Shown here in pieces: positions 14,745-21,248 of a stretch of 26,053 nucleotides of DNA (position 1 is the stretch's first letter; every line of letters starts with the position of its first letter). The notes beneath the pieces are model-generated. The model made no database searches and was not told the DNA's origin. It worked only from the letters and a program-made list of their open reading frames with translations. Origin of the DNA: Anaerolineaceae bacterium (GTDB lineage: Bacteria > Chloroflexota > Anaerolineae > Anaerolineales > Anaerolineaceae). The stretch lies in the NCBI GenBank assembly GCA_011620505.1, contig WOZA01000081.1, positions 1-26,053 of the forward strand, read 5' to 3'. The translations under genes and the position numbers were made by a program.

Positions 14745-15944
14745 ATGAATACAAAAGACTACATTGAGCTCGAAGACAAATACGGCGTAAATAACTACAA
14801 ACCGCTGGATGTCGTACTTACTGAGGGTAAAGGCGTTTGGGTTTGGGACGTGGAAGGTAAAAAATACCTGGACTGCCTGAGTGCCTATTCTGCTCTCAAC
14901 CAGGGCCATTGCCATCCGCACATCGTCGAGGCGATGCTCGAACAGTCACAAAAACTTGCCTTGACCTCGCGCGCATTCCGTAACGACAAGCTCGGTCTGT
15001 TCTACAAAAAACTGGTGGATCTCACCGGTTATGAGCGCGTGCTGCCAATGAACAGCGGCGCCGAAGCGGTTGAGTCAGCAATTAAGATTGCCCGCAAATG
15101 GGCTTACGTGACCAAGGGTGTGCCGAAGTATGAAGCCGAAATCATTGTCGCTGCTGGAAACTTCCACGGACGTACTGTTACGATTGTGTCCTTCTCTAGC
15201 GAAGAATTTTATAGAGAAGCTTTCGGACCCTTTACACCAGGGTTCAAGATTGTCACCTATGGCAACATCGAAGAGATAAAAGCCGCCATCACACCCAATA
15301 CAGCTGCTGTCATGCTCGAGCCTATTCAGGGCGAAAATGGCGTCATTATTCCACCTGATGGCTACCTCAAAGCTGTCGCTGAGTTGTGTAAAGAAAACAA
15401 CGTTTTGTTTATTGCTGACGAGATCCAGACTGGTCTTTGTCGAACTGGCAAGTGGTTCGCTGCGCAGCATGAAGGCGTTCGCCCTGATGTCACCATTATT
15501 GGCAAAGCCCTCTCCGGTGGTATGTATCCCATCTCGGCAGTACTGGCAGATGACCCAGTTTTGGGTCTTTTCCTGCCTGGCGAGCATGGTTCCACATTCG
15601 GCGGCAGCCCGCTCGCCGCGGCTGTGGCTGTGGCAGCCCTCGAGGTTCTGGACGAAGAACACCTTGCAGAACGCGCAAACGAACTCGGCAATTATTTTAT
15701 GGCGAAACTGCGCGAAATCGACGCGCCCATGGTAAAGGAAATCCGCGGGCGCGGTTTGCTGATTGGGGTTGAACTCTATCCCGAAGCTGGCGGCGCCCGC
15801 CGCTACTGCGAAATGCTGCAGGAAGCTGGCATCCTCGCCAAAGAAACACACGACCACGTAATCCGCTTTGCCCCTCCTCTGATCATCGAGAAAGAAACCC
15901 TCGACTGGGCACTCGAAATCATTGCGGATGTCTTGAAAAGATAA
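14745..15944 (+). CDS. rocD: Ornithine--oxo-acid aminotransferase (PLP-dependent)
   Basis: This class III aminotransferase moves the delta-amino group of ornithine to 2-oxoglutarate, giving glutamate semialdehyde. In the 399-residue product the PLP lysine is Lys254 in IIGKALSGGMYP, and Asp225 in DEIQTG binds the pyridine nitrogen. SGAEAVESA (104-112) binds phosphate. Two tyrosines that decide ornithine specificity in human OAT (Tyr55 and Tyr85) align by motif with Tyr18 in NNYKP and Tyr48 in AYSALNQGH, which argues for true ornithine aminotransferase over acetylornithine aminotransferase (argD). The ATG touches the argF stop (TAAATG), and GGAG at 14733-14736 lies inside argF. Pyruvate kinase follows after 10 nt. 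Paired with argF it places ornithine at a branch between citrulline and glutamate/proline. Confidence 0.92.
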   Translation: MNTKDYIELEDKYGVNNYKPLDVVLTEGKGVWVWDVEGKKYLDCLSAYSALNQGHCHPHIVEAMLEQSQKLALTSRAFRNDKLGLFYKKLVDLTGYERVLPMNSGAEAVESAIKIARKWAYVTKGVPKYEAEIIVAAGNFHGRTVTIVSFSSEEFYREAFGPFTPGFKIVTYGNIEEIKAAITPNTAAVMLEPIQGENGVIIPPDGYLKAVAELCKENNVLFIADEIQTGLCRTGKWFAAQHEGVRPDVTIIGKALSGGMYPISAVLADDPVLGLFLPGEHGSTFGGSPLAAAVAVAALEVLDEEHLAERANELGNYFMAKLREIDAPMVKEIRGRGLLIGVELYPEAGGARRYCEMLQEAGILAKETHDHVIRFAPPLIIEKETLDWALEIIADVLKR

Positions 15945-15954
15945 GGATAAAACT

Positions 15955-17397
15955 ATGTACCGGTTTGCCAAGATCGTCGCCACGTTAGGTCCCAGCAGCT
16001 CAGATGAAGCCGTGCTGGTAGAGATGGTGAAGGCAGGCATGGATGTCTGCCGTTTGAATTTTTCACATGGGTCCCACGAAGACCACGGCGAGAAGATCAA
16101 GCTGATCCGCAAAATCTCAAAAGATCTTGGCAAACCTGTGTCCATCCTAATGGACCTCCAGGGTCCAAAACTACGCATCGGCGTTCTACCAGATGGAGGG
16201 ATTAAGCTCCGGTCAGGGCAAGAAGTCGCATTGAGTTCCCGCGAAGATCCACAGAACCTGCCTGAAGGAGTGGTTTTTATTCCTTTTGACGTCCCCAAAC
16301 TTCATGAAGCACTTGTTCCTGGCAACCACATCCTCCTGGATGATGGTCAACTCGAGTTTGAGGTCCTGCGCCTGGATGGCGAAAACATTTTTGCCAAAGT
16401 CATCCTTGGTGGAAACCTGAAATCCCACAAAGGCGTCAACCTTCCCGGTTCTAATCTCGACATTCCTGTTCTTACTCCCAAAGACCTCGAAGACATGAAG
16501 TTTGGACTCGAAGCTGGTATTGACCTTGTGGCCATTTCATTTGTTAAGAAGGCATCGGACATTGAAATGGCGCGAGATACTATGCGCAATTTGATTGGTA
16601 ATCGGCGATTACCCCCAATTATTGCCAAATTAGAGCGCCCTGAAGCCATCACCAACCTCGAAGAAATTATCAAAGTGACGGATGGTGTAATGGTTGCCCG
16701 CGGCGACCTGGGCGTGGAGATTTCACCCGCGCTGGTGCCTACTGTGCAAAAGGAGATCATCAAAAAAGCAAATAACTACGGCAAATTTGTGATCACAGCC
16801 ACGCAAATGCTCGAGTCGATGATCAACAATCCCCGCCCCACCCGCGCTGAAGCAGCCGACGTTGCGAATGCTATCTTCGATGGCACCGATGCCGTCATGC
16901 TCTCAGCTGAATCAGCTGCCGGCAAGTATCCAGTACAGAGTATCCGCATGATGGCAAACATCATTTTGGAGTCCGAACGCCATTCAGCCGATTGGGGACA
17001 CCACAACATTCTGCAAGCCGACATCTTGAACAATGATGCCGTCGTCATCTCCCATGCCGCCCGCGACATGGCGCAAGATAAAAACGTATCCGCCATTGTG
17101 GTCTTCACCCGTTCCGGGATGTCTGCCCTTTGGATCAGTAAAACCAAACCAAACGTGCCAATTTTTGCATTCACCCCCGAAGCCAGCACCTACCAATGGC
17201 TGGGAATTTGCTGGGGCATTACGCCCTTCCGCGTTCCGCACGCCGACACTCTGGAAACCATGGTAACGCATGTTGAGACTGCACTGACCGCTGCAACTCC
17301 ACTTAAAGGTGGCGACCAGGTTGTCATCATCTCTGGTTTTCCCGTTGGTGCATTTACTAGCCCTAATCTTGCATTACTTTATACACTTAAAGGGTAG
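15955..17397 (+). CDS. pyk: Pyruvate kinase, probably K+-independent
   Basis: The enzyme makes pyruvate and ATP from phosphoenolpyruvate and ADP. The 480-residue chain covers the TIM-barrel, B and C domains. Visible residues include RLNFSHG (33-39), DLQGPKLR (67-74), Lys225 and Glu227 in IAKLE, Asp251 in RGDLG, and TATQMLESM (281-289). Known K+-dependent enzymes have Thr113/Glu117 (rabbit numbering); here the aligned residues are Leu68 and Lys72 in DLQGPKLR with Ile75 after it, the combination described for K+-independent pyruvate kinases. No C-terminal phosphotransferase-like extension is present. An AAGGAT ribosome site precedes the ATG, 10 nt after rocD. The convergent terminator region follows. 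Placement behind two ornithine genes is unusual and may be simple read-through. Confidence 0.95.
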   Translation: MYRFAKIVATLGPSSSDEAVLVEMVKAGMDVCRLNFSHGSHEDHGEKIKLIRKISKDLGKPVSILMDLQGPKLRIGVLPDGGIKLRSGQEVALSSREDPQNLPEGVVFIPFDVPKLHEALVPGNHILLDDGQLEFEVLRLDGENIFAKVILGGNLKSHKGVNLPGSNLDIPVLTPKDLEDMKFGLEAGIDLVAISFVKKASDIEMARDTMRNLIGNRRLPPIIAKLERPEAITNLEEIIKVTDGVMVARGDLGVEISPALVPTVQKEIIKKANNYGKFVITATQMLESMINNPRPTRAEAADVANAIFDGTDAVMLSAESAAGKYPVQSIRMMANIILESERHSADWGHHNILQADILNNDAVVISHAARDMAQDKNVSAIVVFTRSGMSALWISKTKPNVPIFAFTPEASTYQWLGICWGITPFRVPHADTLETMVTHVETALTAATPLKGGDQVVIISGFPVGAFTSPNLALLYTLKG

Positions 17398-17451
17398 TAT
17401 TAAGTCGTAGAACCGTCATTCCGAAGAACCCGCGAATCTAAAATTGGAAAT

Positions 17452-17479
17452 AAAAAAACCGGCCTTGTTCAGACCGGTT
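17452..17479 (-). terminator. Intrinsic terminator of the gntR-korAB operon
   Basis: On the minus strand AACCGGTCT and AGGCCGGTT form a 9-bp stem (one G-U pair) with a 5-nt loop GAACA, followed by seven T residues and TATTT. It lies 19 nt past the korB stop. The same stem read on the plus strand has no strong T tract but may still slow transcription leaving pyruvate kinase. The 100-nt gap holds nothing else I can identify. Confidence 0.85.
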
Positions 17480-17497
17480 CTGTAAAATTCTATTGTA

Positions 17498-18529
17498 CTA
17501 AAATAGTGAGACGTTTATTGCCTCAAGAGACTCTTGGCTCGGGCGCAAGCGATCTGGAGTGAGGCGGTTAAACGGTTCAGCAGGAAGATCGTACTGCTCC
17601 TGGATAGCAGGTGGGACCTCAGAGAAGTAAATCAACCCTGTAGCAAAGTAGTGATACTTGTAGGACTCAGTCAGCAGGTCAAGCGCAGCATTGAGATCAG
17701 TAGGGTCATAATCCTTTTCGATCTTCTTCAGAACGATGTAGGATCCATCCGGCAGTTCGATTTCACGATATGTGCCTTCTTCAAAATTTTCAAGCTGCAT
17801 ATCTTCACGGCTGCTAAAAAATGTGATTCCCTGGATAGGCGCTTCATGTTCACGCCCCCAAGAGTAAGACTGCAGCGCGTCATCGCGATTATTAAAAGTA
17901 ACACATGGGCTGATGACGTCGATCACAGCGATGCCGGTTTGAGAAATAGCAGCTTTGATCAACTCTTTCATTTGTTTAACATCCCCAGAGAAGGTGCGAG
18001 CCACAAAAGACGCGCCACTGATGAGAGCTTCCATGCAAAGGTCAAGCGGGGGAAGCAAATTGACACCCTGGTGCTTCAGAACCAGACCCTGGTCGGATGT
18101 GGCAGAGAATTGTCCCTTGGTGAGGCCATAACAGCCGTTGTTTTCAATGATGTAAACCATGGGCACATTTCGTCTGATAACGTGTTTGAAATGCCCCATG
18201 CCGATACTGGCTGTGTCTCCGTCACCGGAGATACCAAGGATCTTGATCGAGGAATCACCAAAACTAGCACCAGTGGCCAGAGTGGGCATACGCCCATGCA
18301 ATCCGTTGAAACCAAAAGAGCGGTTGAGGAAGTAGTTTGGGCTTTTGCTCGAGCAGCCAATGCCGCTTAGTTTCATCACCTTTTCGGGGGCGAGTCCGAG
18401 CTCCCAGATGGCTGCCTGGATCTGGTTTGCAATGGCATTATGACCACAGCCCGGGCAAAGGGTTGAAGGTTTTCCTTTATAGTCAGCTAGCGCAAGGCCT
18501 AATCGATTTAGCTCAACAGTTTTTTCCAT
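17498..18529 (-). CDS. korB: 2-oxoacid:ferredoxin oxidoreductase, beta subunit (TPP-binding)
   Basis: The beta subunit holds thiamine pyrophosphate and a [4Fe-4S] cluster and, with KorA, oxidatively decarboxylates 2-oxoacids to acyl-CoA while reducing ferredoxin. The 343-residue protein has CPGCGH (Cys25, Cys28) plus Cys57 in GIGCSS and Cys207 in ISPCVTFNN, the usual four cluster ligands. The TPP motif runs from GDGD (100-103) to ENNGCYGLTKGQ (127-138). The frame is open 21 codons upstream, but the ATG at 18529 has GGAG at 18540-18537 (7-nt spacing) and gives the family N-terminus. It overlaps the end of korA by 17 nt. The residues alone do not decide between 2-oxoglutarate, pyruvate and branched 2-oxoacids. 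Confidence 0.92.
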   Translation of the reverse strand: MEKTVELNRLGLALADYKGKPSTLCPGCGHNAIANQIQAAIWELGLAPEKVMKLSGIGCSSKSPNYFLNRSFGFNGLHGRMPTLATGASFGDSSIKILGISGDGDTASIGMGHFKHVIRRNVPMVYIIENNGCYGLTKGQFSATSDQGLVLKHQGVNLLPPLDLCMEALISGASFVARTFSGDVKQMKELIKAAISQTGIAVIDVISPCVTFNNRDDALQSYSWGREHEAPIQGITFFSSREDMQLENFEEGTYREIELPDGSYIVLKKIEKDYDPTDLNAALDLLTESYKYHYFATGLIYFSEVPPAIQEQYDLPAEPFNRLTPDRLRPSQESLEAINVSLF

Positions 18530-20354
18530 TATGTTTCTCCTTTGCGAAGATATTCTCCGCTGTCCATGCTGCGGGGAGAGGCAAACCGCCAATTTCCGAG
18601 ATGGAAATCAATTTTTCAGAATATTCGGAAATCTCCAGCGAGAGGATCTGCCGCAGCTGCCCATCGCGGTTGAGCTCCACAACGTAGTTGCGGGCATGGC
18701 TGGCGATAAACTCCCTCACTTCGGTATTGGCAGGCAGGGAACGAACGCGCATATAATCCGCCTGGATGCCCATCTCAGCCAGGATGTCCTGGGCTTCAAT
18801 CATGGCATCATGGGTGGAGCCCATGCCGATAATTCCGATATCAGCGTCAGCCTTCGCCCTGCGGATTATTGGTCCGGGCAAGTCCTTGACCACACCCTCC
18901 AGCTTCGCTCCGATGCGATTTAGCATATCGGACCAATTTTTTGGGTCCTCGCTGTAATTACCATACTCATCGTGCCCGGTCCCGCGGGCAAAGTATGCTG
19001 CTTTCTTACTCATATTGCCAACTACGGTACGGTAAGGAATGCCATCGCCATCAAGATCCTTATACCGCCCCCAGTCCTTGATTTGCTCAAGTTGTTCTTC
19101 CCAGATAATCTTGCCCCGCTCGATAGGCTGATTGGGATATTCAAACCGCTTAGTGACCCAGGCGTTCATGCCCAGATCAAGATCAGAAAGCACAAAAATT
19201 GGGGTTTGGTACTTTTCAGCGATGTCAAGCGAGCGCCAGCCAAATTCGAAACACTCCGTAACTGTTCCTGGGATGAGGATCACGTGTTTTGTGTCTCCGT
19301 GACCGAGGGTGTAAAGCATGGAAAGATCGCCCTGGGCTGTGCGGGTGGGTAAGCCGGTGCTCGGCCCAACGCGCTGCACGTCCCAAATGACCATCGGGGT
19401 TTCCGTGAAGTAAGCCAGACCGATATTTTCTGTCATCAGGCTGATACCAGGACCAGAAGTCGCTGTCATCGACCGCAACCCTGCCCAGCCAGCTCCCAAA
19501 GCGGCACCAGCGGCAGCAAGCTCATCCTCGACCTGCAAAATCACACAGGTGTTCTTTCCAGTTTTCGGGTCTTTGCGCAACTTGCCTACCTGGTCGATCG
19601 CTGATTCAACCAGACTTGTTGCCGGGGTGATCGGATACCAGGCGCAAAATTGCAGACCACCATAGAGCGATCCGAGTGCACCAGCATTATTGCCATCTGT
19701 CAGAATGTAATCACTCAGTTCTGGCAGCTGCTGCAGATAGTAGCGGTCCTTCTTCTCAATATTCTCAAGCGCGTATTGGAACCCAAGTTTAACGATATTA
19801 AAATTGGATTCAGCAACAGCTGGTTTACTGCGAAACTGGTGCTCAATGGTCGCTTTCAGGATCTCCTCGGGGATGCGAAGCACCTGGCCTACAATTCCAA
19901 CATAAAGCATGTTCTCCATGTAACTTTGCAGATTTCGCGGCACGTCCACTTGCTTCATCAGAGTCTTGATGGGCATGGGATAGATAATAACCTCTTTGTC
20001 CGTGATTTCGGGCTTTTCCAAGTGGTCAGCGTAGAACAGCACCCCACCATTTCGGAGGTAAGAGACATCCTTCTGGATGGTAGCCGGGTTTATCGCCACG
20101 ACCACGTCATCGTACTCTACCCGCCCGGTGTATCCACGAGCGGAAGCACGGATCACAAACCAGGTTGGCAAGCCTTTGATATTAGACGGGAAGATATTCT
20201 TCCCTGAGGTCAGGATCCCCATGCGGAACAAAGCTCGATATAAGATGTTGTTCGCCGTGGCACTGCCGGATCCGTTGACTGTGCAGATGGTCATACATAC
20301 TTCGTTGACAATCTGCTCATTGCCCTGCACGGAATCTTGTGTGGTATCTAGCAT
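18513..20354 (-). CDS. korA: 2-oxoacid:ferredoxin oxidoreductase, fused gamma-alpha subunit
   Basis: The 613-residue chain joins the gamma domain (about 21-195, with NGSGSATAN near 27-35) to the alpha domain (about 215-613). The alpha part shows YPITPAT (240-246), QVEDELAA with Glu276, and ATSGPGISLMTE (298-309), all characteristic of this enzyme superfamily. No ferredoxin-like delta domain is attached, so this is the two-subunit KorAB type that uses free ferredoxin. The ATG at 20354 is preceded by AGGAG (20370-20366) at an 11-nt distance, longer than usual. It follows the GntR regulator gene by 17 nt and overlaps korB, so all three are one operon. It supplies acyl-CoA that the ADP-forming synthetase at 89-2197 could convert to ATP, which is pathway inference. 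Confidence 0.93.
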   Translation of the reverse strand: MLDTTQDSVQGNEQIVNEVCMTICTVNGSGSATANNILYRALFRMGILTSGKNIFPSNIKGLPTWFVIRASARGYTGRVEYDDVVVAINPATIQKDVSYLRNGGVLFYADHLEKPEITDKEVIIYPMPIKTLMKQVDVPRNLQSYMENMLYVGIVGQVLRIPEEILKATIEHQFRSKPAVAESNFNIVKLGFQYALENIEKKDRYYLQQLPELSDYILTDGNNAGALGSLYGGLQFCAWYPITPATSLVESAIDQVGKLRKDPKTGKNTCVILQVEDELAAAGAALGAGWAGLRSMTATSGPGISLMTENIGLAYFTETPMVIWDVQRVGPSTGLPTRTAQGDLSMLYTLGHGDTKHVILIPGTVTECFEFGWRSLDIAEKYQTPIFVLSDLDLGMNAWVTKRFEYPNQPIERGKIIWEEQLEQIKDWGRYKDLDGDGIPYRTVVGNMSKKAAYFARGTGHDEYGNYSEDPKNWSDMLNRIGAKLEGVVKDLPGPIIRRAKADADIGIIGMGSTHDAMIEAQDILAEMGIQADYMRVRSLPANTEVREFIASHARNYVVELNRDGQLRQILSLEISEYSEKLISISEIGGLPLPAAWTAENIFAKEKHNGKNC

Positions 20355-20371
20355 TACGACAATTTCTCCTT

Positions 20372-21052
20372 TTACTCGAACCTTTGGCGAAGGTCCGCTT
20401 TCTTGAATGTTTTCATCAAATCAAAATGGGTCACCAAGGCTTCATACCCTTTTTCATAAGCCTTACTTGCGATGGCTTCAAGCATCTGGCGATGATAGCT
20501 CCAGACACTCTCAAGGTATTCATGGTCGCGATAATAATTGATTTGGGATGCCTCATAGAGGTCCCAGTAGGTTTCAAGGACACTATTGAGAACACGATTA
20601 TTCAACGGTCGATAGATCGTCAAGTGAAATCTTCGGTGCTCCATGACTGGTATCACAACTGGGCGCTGATTAATTTTCCAATTGGCGCGCTCTTGGAGCC
20701 TTTGGAGCTCCTGGATATCAGTTTTCTCAAGCAAAGCACAGGCTTCATACCAGTAGGCAATTTCGAGCTTCCGCCGGAGAGATGCATACTCCTGGAAAAG
20801 CTCAGGATCGATCTGCAAACCGTAGGTCATTGAAAGTGTAAGGGGACGGGTGAGGCAGAAATCATGTTTCTGAATACCGGTTCGTGTGCGCACCTCGACG
20901 AAACCCAGTTGCTTTGGGACTTCAAGCTGCTCGCGTACACTAGCTTTGGAGATGCCAAGTTGCGCGCTTAGCTCTGATATACTGGGTATAGGCTCATCCT
21001 GACGGGCGGCATCTGCGATATACTTGAGAACTGGACTTAGTTCGTTAACCAT
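20372..21052 (-). CDS. GntR/FadR-family transcriptional regulator with FCD domain
   Basis: The predicted repressor has an N-terminal winged helix-turn-helix (about residues 24-44, with SISELSAQLGISKASVREQL) and a C-terminal all-helical FCD ligand domain. FCD metal/ligand residues are suggested by EHRRFH (Glu138, His143), His187 in SYHRQML and His209 in THFDLM. FCD proteins commonly bind a divalent metal and a carboxylate effector, so a 2-oxoacid or other organic acid is a reasonable guess. The frame extends to an ATG at 21094, but that codon falls between the -35 and -10 boxes of a good promoter. The start is therefore placed at 21052 (226 residues), with a palindrome directly in front of it. 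It heads the operon with korA and korB and faces the ABC exporter genes. Confidence 0.87.
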   Translation of the reverse strand: MVNELSPVLKYIADAARQDEPIPSISELSAQLGISKASVREQLEVPKQLGFVEVRTRTGIQKHDFCLTRPLTLSMTYGLQIDPELFQEYASLRRKLEIAYWYEACALLEKTDIQELQRLQERANWKINQRPVVIPVMEHRRFHLTIYRPLNNRVLNSVLETYWDLYEASQINYYRDHEYLESVWSYHRQMLEAIASKAYEKGYEALVTHFDLMKTFKKADLRQRFE

Positions 21053-21068
21053 ATTAATCCGATTAATA
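21052..21068. promoter_or_regulatory. 17-bp palindrome abutting the regulator start, candidate autoregulatory operator
   Basis: Plus strand TATTAATCCGATTAATA is a perfect palindrome around the central C at 21060. A third ATTAAT follows at 21071-21076, so ATTAAT recurs at a 9-bp step (21053, 21062, 21071). The site lies between the predicted transcription start (about 21079) and the GntR start codon, where a bound repressor would block transcription. Its core on the minus strand, ATCGGATTAA, recurs at 21237-21246 in front of the ABC gene. Confidence 0.6.
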
Positions 21069-21085
21069 ATATTAATTACTCTTTG

Positions 21086-21114
21086 ATTGTACATGCAGAT
21101 TTCAAATTAGTCAA
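21086..21114 (-). promoter_or_regulatory. Sigma-70-type promoter of the gntR-korAB operon
   Basis: Reading the minus strand, TTGACT (21114-21109) and TACAAT (21091-21086) each match their consensus at 5 of 6 positions and are separated by exactly 17 nt. Transcription would start near 21079 and give a leader of about 27 nt with no clear ribosome site except CGGA. This is the best full promoter in the window. Confidence 0.75.
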
Positions 21115-21221
21115 GCAAAATACTTTCTCCAATTGCTGTGAGGAGCCCCATTTCCCAGTTGGAAACGGAAAAAAGATCAAAATACCCCCTAAATGATAAG
21201 CTTCGGGTAAAATAACGGTTT

Positions 21222-21248
21222 GATAACTTTTAGGTTATCGGATTAACC
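21222..21248. promoter_or_regulatory. Inverted repeats in front of the ABC exporter start
   Basis: GATAAC (21222-21227) and GTTATC (21234-21239) form a 6-bp inverted repeat with a 6-nt gap, and GGTTA (21233-21237) pairs with TAACC (21244-21248). The second pair surrounds ATCGGATTAA (21237-21246), identical to the core of the palindrome at the GntR start. TAAAAT at 21208-21213, preceded by GGG, may be the -10, with no good -35. The rest of the divergent gap (21115-21207) shows nothing I can name. Confidence 0.45.

Noticed and set aside
14745..15944. Acetylornithine aminotransferase (argD)
   Set aside because: The two tyrosines that set ornithine specificity and the GKALSGGMYP context match ornithine aminotransferase better.
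15075..16298. Open frame of 407 codons antisense to rocD and pyk
   Set aside because: The opposite strand encodes two complete enzymes with all catalytic motifs. The antisense product is low in recognisable structure.
17534..18370. Open frame of 278 codons on the plus strand opposite korB
   Set aside because: korB is complete with cluster and TPP motifs; the plus-strand frame has no family features.
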